In this document: piece after piece, positions 51,452-59,794 of the stretch
Position numbering within the stretch: the first letter of the stretch is position 1
Layout of the letters: every line of letters starts with the position of its first letter
DNA from: an uncultured Flavobacterium sp.
Lineage (GTDB): Bacteria > Bacteroidota > Bacteroidia > Flavobacteriales > Flavobacteriaceae
Direction of reading: 5' to 3'
Assembly (NCBI GenBank): GCA_934636265.1
Contig: CAKUAD010000007.1
Location: forward strand, 8,769 to 72,768
DNA length: 64,000 nt
Notes under the pieces: generated by a model
What the model saw: the letters and a program-made list of their open reading frames with translations, nothing else
What the model was told of the DNA's origin: nothing
Databases searched by the model: none
Translations under genes and position numbers: made by a program

Positions 51452-53083
51452 ATGAAAAAACGCTACTCCCTTTTGGCCGGCTATGGCGCGTTGTTCGCAC
51501 TGCTGTATTTCACGGCCTACACGCCGCAATACATTGAAGGCGACGATGCCACAACCATTCTCTATCACCTTTGCGGCCGCAATGCCGATATACAGACGCC
51601 GTACGCCCCTTACCATTCCGGGTTTGACTTTGTGCTGTCATTTTTCCCGGCCGATGAAGTGCTTTTGCGCCAAGTCTCGATAGGATTGTCGTTTGCTTTT
51701 GGCTTTTTATCGCTGGTGGGCTGTGCGCTTTTTTTAAACGAGATTTTTCCCGGACGGCGGGTGGTGTGGGCATTTTTGGCACTGTTTCCGTTTGCGCTTC
51801 CGGACATGCTTTTTCACAGCCTGATCCTGAACGCCTCCAACATCAGCCTGGCATTTGCCCTGGCCAGTTTGATATTGTTCGTGCGCTATCTGCGAAAGCC
51901 AAAACCGGCCTTGTTGGTAGCATCGGCAGTTTGTTTGGCAGTGGCCATCCCCTTTAGATGGTCGATGCTGACGATTTTCCCGGTGTTTTACGCCATCGTA
52001 CTGGGATTGCCTGAATTTTCGAGTGTCGCAAACTTTAAGCGAACCATCGTTCACAGTGTTATTTCACTATCGATAGCCGTGGGAGCGATAGCCATATCCG
52101 GTTATTCGCCGGTTGCGGTTTATGAGATTATTTTGTGGGGCGGAAGTTTTATGGACAATGCCGAGCGGTCGATGCTGAGCATGTTGGCGACGGGTTCGGC
52201 GTTTTTGACTCCTGTATTTGGACTGTTACTGGCGATAGGTTTCTGGACGATTTTTGTGACCGATAGGCGTCACTGGCGCAACCACCTGGCGCTCATGGGA
52301 CTATCCATTTTTCCCTTTGTCCTCCTTGGATTTTTCCCTGCGCTTAAATTTTTTCTTACGCTTTTACCCATGCTGCTCATCGTGGCATACACCGGATTCC
52401 AAACCCTTGCAACCAAACGTTGGGCCCTTGGCGGTGTTGTGGCCCTCACGGCATTGGTATGGCTGGTGGGCATACGGATTGAAGCGACGGGAACTCTGGC
52501 CGGGCCGGGGTTCTCTCAAGAGTTCGCCCAAAAAAGCAATACGCAATCCTCGACGGAGAACGCCAACCCCGATGCACGTGTCAGGATCAACAAAATTTAT
52601 CCGGCGTTTGGTGGCGGATTTTATATGCCGATGCTGGAAGGTCCGCGCCCGCTCTACGGATACGCCCACGTCCTTTTTGGCGGCGAATGGAAAAAACACC
52701 TAAACGACTTTACCGCCGAAAGAAACCTGATGCTGGACCGAATCCAGAAGCCGGGTGTTGGGTATTTGCAGGACCGGCGCACCGCTTTTGTGCAGTGTGA
52801 CCTCTTTAGGTTGGGCTATGCAACAAACCAAAGTTACCAAACCGGCCGTGACCTGTTGTATCGCGATTTTATGAAGGATGGCGATACGCTGCGTGTCAAC
52901 ATTGTTCCCGACAATGTTTCAAAAGCTCAATTTGCCGCCGAATACCTCAAGGCTAATCCCAATACCGTCTACCGAAGCGCCTATTCAAGCTCGATACTGG
53001 CGCTTACGCAACAAATCCCCGAGCTGGAAATTATCGGTCCGTACACGGTATTTAGCCCCATTAACCAAAAGAAAGAGCCGTAA
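51452..53083 (+). CDS. Polytopic membrane protein, GT-C-like
   Basis: 543 residues with about ten TM helices followed by a C-terminal soluble part of ~170 residues. The first loop after TM1 carries acidic residues (YIEGDDATTILYHL), as in GT-C glycosyltransferases that use polyprenyl-phosphate sugars. The pattern of alternating helices and long loops also fits that fold. No known GT-C family is recognised, so a glycosyltransferase is a guess. A TATATTAG box (51439-51446) ends 5 bases before the ATG; the same 14-base context occurs at 10917-10930. Confidence 0.7.
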   Translation: MKKRYSLLAGYGALFALLYFTAYTPQYIEGDDATTILYHLCGRNADIQTPYAPYHSGFDFVLSFFPADEVLLRQVSIGLSFAFGFLSLVGCALFLNEIFPGRRVVWAFLALFPFALPDMLFHSLILNASNISLAFALASLILFVRYLRKPKPALLVASAVCLAVAIPFRWSMLTIFPVFYAIVLGLPEFSSVANFKRTIVHSVISLSIAVGAIAISGYSPVAVYEIILWGGSFMDNAERSMLSMLATGSAFLTPVFGLLLAIGFWTIFVTDRRHWRNHLALMGLSIFPFVLLGFFPALKFFLTLLPMLLIVAYTGFQTLATKRWALGGVVALTALVWLVGIRIEATGTLAGPGFSQEFAQKSNTQSSTENANPDARVRINKIYPAFGGGFYMPMLEGPRPLYGYAHVLFGGEWKKHLNDFTAERNLMLDRIQKPGVGYLQDRRTAFVQCDLFRLGYATNQSYQTGRDLLYRDFMKDGDTLRVNIVPDNVSKAQFAAEYLKANPNTVYRSAYSSSILALTQQIPELEIIGPYTVFSPINQKKEP

Positions 53084-53158
53084 TTTGCTAGATTTCAGCC
53101 TGTAAAACATACCCCAACTAAAAACCTGAAAATATTTTTCAGAATTAAAAAACCTTGC

Positions 53159-53166
53159 TATATTTG
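53159..53166 (+). promoter_or_regulatory. -7 promoter box of tRNA-Ser
   Basis: TATATTTG, an exact TAnnTTTG match, lies 16 bases before the mature tRNA start. Confidence 0.65.
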
Positions 53167-53182
53167 CATCCGCCACAGCAAA

Positions 53183-53267
53183 GGAGGAATGGCAGAGTGG
53201 TCGATCGCGGCGGTCTTGAAAACCGTTGACTGTAACAGGTCCGGGGGTTCGAATCCCTCTTCCTCCG
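53183..53267 (+). tRNA. tRNA-Ser, anticodon UGA
   Basis: 85 bases. Acceptor stem GGAGGAA/TTCCTCC (53183-53189, 53260-53266), discriminator G at 53267, TpsiC arm GGGGGTTCGAATCCCTC, anticodon loop CTTGAAA reading TGA, and the long variable arm of class II tRNAs. CCA is not encoded. It is the likely insertion point for the genomic island to its right. Confidence 0.97.
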
Positions 53268-53276
53268 CAAGGCAAG

Positions 53277-53313
53277 AACGTAACTAATTATTATTTAATT
53301 AGTTGCGTTTTTT
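53277..53313 (+). terminator. Terminator after tRNA-Ser
   Basis: A 13-bp stem AACGTAACTAATT (53277-53289) with AATTAGTTGCGTT (53297-53309), one G-T pair, seven-base loop, then Ts (53308-53313). Confidence 0.9.
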
Positions 53314-53324
53314 GCTTTTAGAAA

Positions 53325-53344
53325 TTAGGCAATATTTAGGCAAT
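53325..53344. repeat. Direct repeat TTAGGCAAT at the island boundary
   Basis: TTAGGCAAT occurs twice (53325-53333, 53336-53344), 11 bases apart, one helical turn. It lies between the tRNA terminator and the first island gene. This is typical of arm-type sites of a tyrosine integrase, but no integrase is in the window to test it. Confidence 0.45.
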
Positions 53345-53375
53345 TTTACTTATTTACCATTTAAAATGCCACTTA

Positions 53376-54275
53376 ATGGAACAGTCCACACTATCCAATC
53401 TTGACTCCGCTAACCGGGCACTACTCTCGCTACTGCGCGAGAGGTTAGCAGAATCTAAAACTTTAGACGCATTCGATAAGACATTCGGTGTCGCAGCACT
53501 CGTTGCCCGGATTACTGACGATCATCTGCTCGACTATATCGTGAAGGCCATGAAGGGAGTGGGCTATCTCAAAACGCTTCCGTTGGACACTTTAAAAACA
53601 AATCAATTGTTGATGTCGATGGGCATGCCAATTACGGCGAGATTCGTTAGCAGCATCTTATTTGCTGAAGCGCTTTTTGCCGTTGATGAGTTCCTAAACA
53701 AACTACCGGGCGCAAAGCAATTAGAAAAGAGGGTCACCATGCCTGTTCTAAGCATCGAGGTAAAGGAGCAAGAGCTGGTGACTAATCTTTCCGAAATAAC
53801 CCGATTCGTTAAGAACAAGGCTATTCGTTTACAGATTGCGTTGTACAACAACAAGCCAAAGGTAGAGCGAGAAAAGAATCTGGAACTCTTAATGTCCGAA
53901 ATGGCAGAAGTTGACTACACATACCTCAGCGACACATTTGCTGAGGACATCAAATACCTAAGTTTGAGACTTCTGGCCGAGAAGCATTCAGACAATGCCA
54001 ATACCAAAATTGACGATCACATATTTGCTAACGGTGGACGAGCGCTCTTCGATTACCTGCACAAAGAAAAGGTGCGTAGCGGAGCCGACATCGCGTACTA
54101 TTACCGGGTAATGTACCGGGACAATTACATTATTCGCAATCAGGCAGACTTCCGCGAGTGGTATCACAAAAACTATCCCGACAGAGAACTCGGCAAATTT
54201 AGGACGCTGGAGAACTTAAAGAACGTCAGTCGTGAAAATGACTACCGAGCGGCTCTGAATACGCTTAATTTATAG
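53376..54275 (+). CDS. Island gene of unknown function
   Basis: 299 residues, no signal peptide or TM helix, mostly helical and charged. The N-terminal ~60 residues (LDSANRALLSLLRERLAESK) form an amphipathic helix set; the C-terminal part (YYYRVMYRDNYIIRNQADFR, EWYHKNYPDRELGKFRTLEN) is rich in aromatics and arginine. None of the tyrosine-recombinase residues (R..HxxR..Y) is present in the right order, so it is not the integrase. Base use is AT-richer than in the core genes. Likely a mobile-element gene. Confidence 0.65.
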   Translation: MEQSTLSNLDSANRALLSLLRERLAESKTLDAFDKTFGVAALVARITDDHLLDYIVKAMKGVGYLKTLPLDTLKTNQLLMSMGMPITARFVSSILFAEALFAVDEFLNKLPGAKQLEKRVTMPVLSIEVKEQELVTNLSEITRFVKNKAIRLQIALYNNKPKVEREKNLELLMSEMAEVDYTYLSDTFAEDIKYLSLRLLAEKHSDNANTKIDDHIFANGGRALFDYLHKEKVRSGADIAYYYRVMYRDNYIIRNQADFREWYHKNYPDRELGKFRTLENLKNVSRENDYRAALNTLNL

Positions 54276-54353
54276 GCATTGTATTCGGTATTGGGTGGTT
54301 GAGTTGCACGCGGTTTATTTCACTTGGTCTGATTTACAGGTAATTTTTCACAC

Positions 54354-54382
54354 TGTACCGCAATTGGTTCATCGTGTACCGC
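54354..54382. repeat. Direct repeat TGTACCGC upstream of the excisionase-like gene
   Basis: TGTACCGC occurs at 54354-54361 and 54375-54382, exactly 21 bases apart (two helical turns). It lies 53 bases before the HTH gene. This spacing fits cooperative binding of an excisionase-type or repressor protein. Confidence 0.45.
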
Positions 54383-54434
54383 CAGAAGTACATATCCTGC
54401 TTCAAATTTGCTTCATAATTAAATAAAACCAATT

Positions 54435-54710
54435 ATGAGCACTTATCAATTTACCACCCTTGAACCGGAAACACTTTCCGAAGCAATCGCCGCCGCCGTT
54501 AAAAAGCAATTGCGAGACCTAACGGCAGAAATCGTAGCTAAACCTATTGACGAACTTATGAGCCGAGAAGAAGCGGCTGAGTACTTACGCGTCAGCATCT
54601 CTACAATCAACAACTGGCGGCGTTCAGGCAAGCTGGTAGCCTACGGACTCGGAAACCGGGTTTTCTTCAAACGTTCGGAAGTTGAAAGCAGTTTAACTAA
54701 GCTTCAGTAG
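54435..54710 (+). CDS. Excisionase-like helix-turn-helix protein
   Basis: 91 residues. An N-terminal helical part (LSEAIAAAVKKQLRDLTAEI) is followed by a MerR-like HTH_17 domain: MSREEAAEYLRVSISTINNW, RRSGKLVAYGLGNRVFFKRS. This class covers mobile-element excisionases and small regulators. It starts 4 bases before the next gene is entered. In an island beside a tRNA, an excisionase or a replication-control role is the natural reading. A CAAATTTG box (54403-54410), one mismatch from TAnnTTTG, lies 24 bases upstream. Confidence 0.85.
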   Translation: MSTYQFTTLEPETLSEAIAAAVKKQLRDLTAEIVAKPIDELMSREEAAEYLRVSISTINNWRRSGKLVAYGLGNRVFFKRSEVESSLTKLQ

Positions 54711-54714
54711 TTTC

Positions 54715-55455
54715 ATGGAAGATAACGAACGCTACTTCAATTTCCCGATATGCTTTCTACCGGGGCTAATCACTGACTTGAATGCGACATTGGATGACAT
54801 AGCAGCCTATGCGATTTATAAACACCTGAATAAGCATCATTACGAATACCGAGAGATATGGTTTCAATCGATTCCGACAGATACGTTAATAACGTATTTG
54901 GTCGATGTCGCCGACTACTTTTACTATTTACTCGAAGATGCTCTAACCCTTTACGAACGAGGAAAGCTATTAGCCGACTCAATTCCCGAAAAATCACCGC
55001 ACTGCGGCATAAACATCGAGATTTTCTACAGTTACCGTGAGGGATACAAGACGGACTTTGACAAAGCATGTCTGGTAGCATTTTTAGCAATTAAAAGTAT
55101 ATTAGGAAATCGAGAGTATTGCAAAATGACCAATCAGTTTCTGATTAGCCGAATGGCAGGTAACAAAAAGGTGGTTCCGCTGGACGAAATACACCCGGCA
55201 GTGCTAAAATTTACAACTGAATATCAATTAAACAAAATTAAAGTTCACCTACGTTCAAGCTGGCACCTAAACTACTACGCCACAAGGATGCGAGGATTTT
55301 ACGTCTCTTTTCAGCTGCATTTGAAATGGTTAGTCCGATATGCCGAAGAAGCAAAGTATAGTAGCAAAGTCAAGCGATTAAAGGCACTTGAAAGACAAGC
55401 CATAGAAGACGCGGGCGTACTGTCGTTAAGGTCAACTACTACACGACCTAAATAA
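54715..55455 (+). CDS. Island gene following the excisionase-like gene
   Basis: 246 residues, no signal peptide or TM helix. Charged, aromatic-rich chain with repeated acidic/aromatic helices (VDVADYFYYLLEDALTLYER, LIEIFYSYREGYKTDFDKAC). The C-terminal half (HLRSSWHLNYYATRMRGFYV) is basic. No known family. Its position 4 bases after an HTH_17 gene is typical of the second gene of flavobacterial integrative elements. Codon and base use are AT-rich. Confidence 0.7.
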   Translation: MEDNERYFNFPICFLPGLITDLNATLDDIAAYAIYKHLNKHHYEYREIWFQSIPTDTLITYLVDVADYFYYLLEDALTLYERGKLLADSIPEKSPHCGINIEIFYSYREGYKTDFDKACLVAFLAIKSILGNREYCKMTNQFLISRMAGNKKVVPLDEIHPAVLKFTTEYQLNKIKVHLRSSWHLNYYATRMRGFYVSFQLHLKWLVRYAEEAKYSSKVKRLKALERQAIEDAGVLSLRSTTTRPK

Positions 55456-56086
55456 AGATGCTAAACTAAGCAACAAATAAAGGTTTAGATAAAGGGGATG
55501 AATAAAGAAGAAAAAAAAAAGAAATGAAAAAAGATGCTCAACTCTTAACCAAAGTGATTTGCGAGAAAAGCCAAAAACTTTGGAAGAACAGGATAAATTA
55601 CGACCCCATACCCAAAAATACGATGGTTTTGCAAATCGCCGCCGAAACCATTTTAGGGGTGAGGGTCACGCAAGCAGTGTCATAACAAACTCATTATAAA
55701 ATCTATACGCAGTGCGGCGTTTACGCGCGCCTGATGCCTCTAAGTGTCACCATCGATAAGTCAATCAGATGCGATATTGAAAAATCATTACGCATCGGAT
55801 TAGTTGCCGTACTTATCTATTGTCATGCCATTTGCTAAACCTGCCTAAACCGTGTAGGTGAACTGACAACCGTTAAGCTTACTGACAGAAATATGATGAA
55901 GTCATACTCGCTTGCCGAATTACCGGGACAATAATTGACACGCTCGACCCAGAACATTCGCTTCGGTGATTTACAAGTGAAGTTGCTGGACAAAAGGTTA
56001 TGGTACCCGCCGCCTTTTTTTCCGATTGTTCAAACGAAAACTTGCGTTACGAATCCACGAGTTAGAACTAACTTTTTTTTTATTCG
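55456..56086. other. 630-base region with only one small possible gene
   Basis: Between the 246-residue gene and the minus-strand 182-residue gene. A 53-codon frame at 55524-55685 is the only open frame of interest. The remainder is AT-rich with many stops in all frames, no clear hairpin with T run, and no repeat I can support. It may be decayed mobile-element DNA or contain a transfer origin; neither is shown. Confidence 0.5.
55524..55685 (+). CDS. Possible 53-residue small protein
   Basis: ATG at 55524, TAA at 55683-55685. The product begins MKKDAQLLTKVICEKSQKLW and ends VQAVS-like after ILGVRVT. A purine-rich run (55506-55523) stands where a ribosome-binding region would be. Small and basic, no TM helix. 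It may be the 5' remnant of a longer gene, since downstream frames are broken. Confidence 0.35.
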   Translation: MKKDAQLLTKVICEKSQKLWKNRINYDPIPKNTMVLQIAAETILGVRVTQAVS

Positions 56087-56635
56087 CTACTCATTGAAAT
56101 CCATATGAATATACCGGAGATTAGATAGTATGCTGACGTTATGCCTGTCCCAAACGTCGAGGCAGTAGTTTTCAAATTCAATGCTGAAACAGTTCAATGA
56201 ACTACCCCTCACTGCCGTGATTTCGCAAGGTTCAAAGTAAAACCGGAATGCATAGTCGAATTTATATCCTCGCAAAGTCTTCCAAAGCGAGCGCGGTTGA
56301 TGATAAAAATTGAGGCCATTTTGCAGTGAAAAGAATTTCATGAAGTCGTCCGTATACCCATTCATGTTATTCAAGAACTCTTCATCCGGCGTTGCGGGTT
56401 TATATACTTGCTTTAGAGCGTGCTCTTCAAACAGTTTGAAGTCTTCACCTACGAGTCTGTTTAACGAATAAAACTCTCCACCGCCTACGCCAACAACAAA
56501 ATTTCTTCCTGCACGACAATTAGGGTTTTCCAGTGTGTAGTGCCACAGTATCCTATACGCTTCAATTGCTACCCGATCGCCATGCTCCTCACGTGTAAAT
56601 TCAAATTCCCTTCTCCAGTAATCATAGTTCGTCAT
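56087..56635 (-). CDS. 182-residue protein divergent from an XRE regulator
   Basis: 182 residues from the ATG at 56635. The longer frame to 56773 is rejected because it would run through a -7 box. No signal peptide or TM helix. The N-terminus is a charged helix (TREEHGDRVAIEAYRILWHY); a glycine-rich turn NFVVGVGGGEFY follows, and the C-terminal part is beta-rich with aromatics. No family recognised. The divergent XRE gene suggests a regulated unit, as in toxin/antitoxin or defence pairs, without proof. Confidence 0.7.
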   Translation of the reverse strand: MTNYDYWRREFEFTREEHGDRVAIEAYRILWHYTLENPNCRAGRNFVVGVGGGEFYSLNRLVGEDFKLFEEHALKQVYKPATPDEEFLNNMNGYTDDFMKFFSLQNGLNFYHQPRSLWKTLRGYKFDYAFRFYFEPCEITAVRGSSLNCFSIEFENYCLDVWDRHNVSILSNLRYIHMDFNE

Positions 56636-56651
56636 AGTATAATCTTTCCAA

Positions 56652-56659
56652 CAAATATA
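56652..56659 (-). promoter_or_regulatory. -7 promoter box of the 182-residue gene
   Basis: The minus strand reads TATATTTG, an exact TAnnTTTG match, 16 bases before the ATG at 56635. Confidence 0.65.
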
Positions 56660-56679
56660 GAAAACAGTTATAAACAACC

Positions 56680-56707
56680 GATTGTAAACAATCATATTTA
56701 AACAATC
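56680..56707. promoter_or_regulatory. Operator-like GATTGT/ACAATC half-sites between the divergent genes
   Basis: GATTGT (56680-56685) and ACAATC (56688-56693) make a dyad with a two-base spacer; a second ACAATC follows at 56702-56707. They lie between the two promoters, as expected for autoregulation by the XRE protein. Confidence 0.55.
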
Positions 56708-56728
56708 AGTTGGATTTACCTTGCTACA

Positions 56729-56968
56729 ATGAAAAGAGATGGCAAGGTCAATATTCCGGAAGTTGTTGGTCAAAGGATTAAAGCCCTTATCGATCAGCAG
56801 AACTTGCTCCAGCGGGATGTGGCGTACGACGCCGGAATCGATGTTGAAAATCTAAGAAAGTATATCAAAGGGCAACAAGAGATGAAAATTTCAACACTTC
56901 TTCGGATAGCAAAAGCGTTGAAAATTCAACCGGGCCTGTTAGTGGATAACATTTCAACTGAACGATAA
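56729..56968 (+). CDS. XRE-family transcriptional regulator
   Basis: 79 residues. One HTH_3 domain: GQRIKALIDQQNLLQRDVAY, DAGIDVENLRKYIKGQQEMK, ISTLLRIAKALKIQPGLLVD. The start is 21 bases after the last operator-like half-site. The protein is the obvious candidate to bind the GATTGT repeats and control both itself and the divergent 182-residue gene. A TACCTTGC box (56717-56724) two mismatches from TAnnTTTG is close to the ATG. Confidence 0.92.
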   Translation: MKRDGKVNIPEVVGQRIKALIDQQNLLQRDVAYDAGIDVENLRKYIKGQQEMKISTLLRIAKALKIQPGLLVDNISTER

Positions 56969-57152
56969 ACTTAGTGCCCGTAATTTAAATCACATTCATC
57001 GACTTTGAGACGGCTTTTAAATTCGATGTACTTTACGATTTTAAGCCGTCCTCAACACACAACCACTTCTGATTTAGTCATTGGGCTTGCTATCAAAAAA
57101 GAGTAGAAAAGACGGCGAAGTTTAGTCCTTTCAATTTTTTGTGTTTACTCGA

Positions 57153-57308
57153 CTACAGTACTCCAAAAAATCCAAGCAGCCAGACGGCCAGCGCAAGCCC
57201 GGACAGGATGAAACACAATATCTCATAATTCTTTGGTGCTCTCGTCTTCGAGCGTTGAATGACTACTTTTCCGTTTTTAGTGACAATTCTCCTTTTCTCC
57301 GCCTTCAA
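57153..57308 (-). CDS. Small membrane protein with TTG start
   Basis: 51 residues starting with a TTG at 57308 that overlaps the stop of the preceding gene. The product has a basic N-terminal half (KAEKRRIVTKNGKVV, RSKTRAPKN) and one C-terminal TM helix (YEILCFILSGLALAVWLLGF). The overlap and the amphipathic layout favour a real gene, but the start codon and size leave doubt. It is the last gene of the metal-efflux operon. Confidence 0.45.
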   Translation of the reverse strand: MKAEKRRIVTKNGKVVIQRSKTRAPKNYEILCFILSGLALAVWLLGFFGVL

Positions 57309-57859
57309 CTTTTTGTATTTGATTTTTTCAGTTTCACCATGCCGTACCAAGCTACTGGGGCAAGTGCGAAAACACTCCACATTCCCGGAAAATAACCGTA
57401 ATTACCTGTTTTAAAAAACGGAAAAATGAAATGCGCCAGTTCAGATATTCCAGCGGAAGCGAGGAACGTCCACGCAAGATAGTAGCCAAAGGAACTTTTC
57501 CTCTCGATCATAAATGGCGCGGCAATCCAACCTCCGACAGATAGAAGTACAAGTGCGATGATCGGTGTTGAGGTAATTTCAGGTTTTGGCATAGCAGTCA
57601 AATCAGAAAGCGCGTCAAAAAAGCCCATGTATTTCTCTTCTATGCGATGGACGATGAAAAGACCAAAGGTTAACCAATAAACGACGCTGATGCTTTTTGA
57701 CCACGCTGTATTGGTTGAAAAGTGCCAGAAAATGAAACCAGCAGCATATCCACATAAAAAAATAAGCGCAGGGATAATGCCCAATGATATATAACCGATT
57801 GCCGGAACTGCAATTGTAAACGCAATTGCAAGCCACCAAGTCCATTTTTCCTTTTCCAT
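57305..57859 (-). CDS. HXXEE-like membrane protein
   Basis: 184 residues with five or six hydrophobic helices. The motif H-R-I-E-E (FIVHRIEEKYMGFF) is the signature of the HXXEE family, and a second histidine (SELAHFIFPFF) follows. The family is of unknown function, with conserved residues that look like a metal or quinone site. It follows the metal ATPase by 3 bases. Presence at the end of a heavy-metal operon hints at a metal-linked role. Confidence 0.7.
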   Translation of the reverse strand: MEKEKWTWWLAIAFTIAVPAIGYISLGIIPALIFLCGYAAGFIFWHFSTNTAWSKSISVVYWLTFGLFIVHRIEEKYMGFFDALSDLTAMPKPEITSTPIIALVLLSVGGWIAAPFMIERKSSFGYYLAWTFLASAGISELAHFIFPFFKTGNYGYFPGMWSVFALAPVAWYGMVKLKKSNTKS

Positions 57860-57862
57860 GAC

Positions 57863-59794
57863 TTAAACCTTTACGCGTTGAATCCTTACCGCGTTCAATA
57901 TCGCCAACAGAGCAACCCCAACATCAGCAATGACTGCTTCCCACAGATTTGCAACTCCGCCTGCGCCCAGCGCAAGAACGATGATTTTGACACCCATCGC
58001 AAGTATAATGTTTTGCCATACGATTTTCTTAGTGAGCTTTCCAACTTTGATTGCGGTTACGATTTTGGACGGCTGGTCGTTCTGGATGACAACATCGGCG
58101 GTTTCAATCGTCGCATCACTGCCTAATCCCCCCATTGCTATCCCAGCGTCCGCCAATGCCACAACAGGCGCATCGTTGACTCCGTCACCAACGAAGGCCA
58201 GTTTCCTATTCTGATCCTTTAATGCCTGCACTTTTTCGACTTTACCTTCAGGCAGCAAATCGCCGTAAGCATTGTCAATCGAGAGTTTTTTCGCGACTTC
58301 ATCCACGACTGATTGTTTGTCGCCGGAAAGCATGACGGTCTTGATGCCGAGCTTGTGTAAGTCAGTGATGGCTTTTTCCGAATCGGCTTTGATTTGATCA
58401 GCGATTGTAATGTAACCCGCATATTTCTTATCGACGGCCATAACAACAACAGTGTTGACGATGGCTTTAATGTTGTCAGGATAAATGATGTCGAACTTTT
58501 CCAACAGCTTGGTGTTTCCGGCCAATACTTCTTTTCCGTCAACAGTCGCTTTTAGGCCGTGCCCCGCAATTTCTTCAACGCTGTTTATTGACACATTTTG
58601 CAGCACTTCTTTCCCTACATGCTGGGTGACAGCCAATGCAATAGGATGTGTTGATTTGCTCTCGATTGCTGCTGCCAGTTTCAAGAATTCAGTTTCAGTG
58701 ACTCCATCCGGCTTGACTTCTTGAACCTTAAAGACACCTTCGGTCAGTGTGCCGGTTTTATCCATAACAACCGTATCGATTTCGGTCATGACATCCAAGA
58801 AGTTCGAGCCTTTGAATAAAATCCCATTTCGTGACGCCAAGCCGATGCCTCCGAAATAACCAAGTGGTATTGATACCACCAACGCGCATGGGCAACTGAT
58901 CACCAAAAACACCAGTGCTCGGTAAAACCAGTCACTAAAATCGTAATCGTTCACGAAGAAATAAGGCACAAAGCAAAGGGCGACAGCGAGCGCAAAGACA
59001 ATTGGTGTGTACACTTTGGCAAAGCGGCTTATGAAGAGTTGTGTCTGCGATTTACGAGCGGTCGCATCCTGAACCATTTCGAGAATCCGGCTGAGTTTGC
59101 TGTCACTAAACTTGGCTGTAACTTTGATTTCAGATAACGTGTTGAGGTTAATCATCCCGGCAAAAACCTTTTCACCTTTCCTCTTGGTGTCCGGCTTGCT
59201 TTCGCCTGTCAATGCGGCAGTGTTGAACGATGCCTTCTCCGATTCAAGCGTGCCGTCAAGCGCAACCTTTTCGCCCGGTTTTGTCTGGATTATTTCACCG
59301 ATTTCAACCTTAGATGGGTGAACTGTTTCATGAGCTCCGTTACGCAGAACATCAACTTTCTCAGGACGCACATCGAGCAGCGCCTTAATACTTCGTTTGG
59401 CACGATTTACCGCTGCATCCTGAAACCATTCGCCAATGGAATAGAAAACCATTACTGCGACGCCCTCGCTGTATGACCCGATAGCAAACGCACCGATAGT
59501 TGCAGTGCTCATGAGAAAAAATTCGTTGAAGAAGTCAAAGCGAAGTGCTTTTCTCCATGCCATGTAAAGCACATTATAGCCTGAAAGCAGGTAAGCGCCG
59601 AGGTAGATGATGAGGTCAAATGGAAAAACCGGGATGTAATCGAAGCCGTATTCCAATGTCAACATTATAAGAAGTACTGTCAATCCCGAGAGTAGCGGGA
59701 GATGTGACTTCCAGCCCGAATTATCTTCGACGCCGTGATTGTGACCGTCATCGGCACTATGCGTCATGCCGGAATTATTTAGAGGTGTCTTCAT
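57863..59794 (-). CDS. Heavy-metal translocating P-type ATPase (ZntA/CadA type)
   Basis: 643 residues. Short His-rich N-terminus (SADDGHNHGVED) in place of an HMA domain, then TM helices, TGES (196-199), the metal-site motif CPC (301-303) in TM6, DKTGT (D345), the HP motif STHPIA (H383) and GDGVNDAPVVALADAGIAMG. A P1B pump exporting Zn2+, Cd2+ or Pb2+ fits; copper pumps usually keep HMA domains and other M7/M8 residues. The start overlaps the DUF3703 gene by 20 bases. Confidence 0.93.
   Translation of the reverse strand: MKTPLNNSGMTHSADDGHNHGVEDNSGWKSHLPLLSGLTVLLIMLTLEYGFDYIPVFPFDLIIYLGAYLLSGYNVLYMAWRKALRFDFFNEFFLMSTATIGAFAIGSYSEGVAVMVFYSIGEWFQDAAVNRAKRSIKALLDVRPEKVDVLRNGAHETVHPSKVEIGEIIQTKPGEKVALDGTLESEKASFNTAALTGESKPDTKRKGEKVFAGMINLNTLSEIKVTAKFSDSKLSRILEMVQDATARKSQTQLFISRFAKVYTPIVFALAVALCFVPYFFVNDYDFSDWFYRALVFLVISCPCALVVSIPLGYFGGIGLASRNGILFKGSNFLDVMTEIDTVVMDKTGTLTEGVFKVQEVKPDGVTETEFLKLAAAIESKSTHPIALAVTQHVGKEVLQNVSINSVEEIAGHGLKATVDGKEVLAGNTKLLEKFDIIYPDNIKAIVNTVVVMAVDKKYAGYITIADQIKADSEKAITDLHKLGIKTVMLSGDKQSVVDEVAKKLSIDNAYGDLLPEGKVEKVQALKDQNRKLAFVGDGVNDAPVVALADAGIAMGGLGSDATIETADVVIQNDQPSKIVTAIKVGKLTKKIVWQNIILAMGVKIIVLALGAGGVANLWEAVIADVGVALLAILNAVRIQRVKV

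Noticed and set aside
52985..53275. Minus-strand open frame with a [18 protein letters not shown] N-terminus
   Set aside because: It runs antisense through the tRNA-Ser gene; this peptide is a well-known false protein from antisense tRNA-Ser.
53376..54275. Integrase expected next to the tRNA
   Set aside because: The protein lacks the R/HxxR/Y set of tyrosine recombinases and any serine recombinase motif.
57141..57395. Plus-strand open frame of 84 codons
   Set aside because: It is antisense to the end of the HXXEE gene and to the small membrane protein; low hydrophobic order and no promoter or ribosome-binding region.
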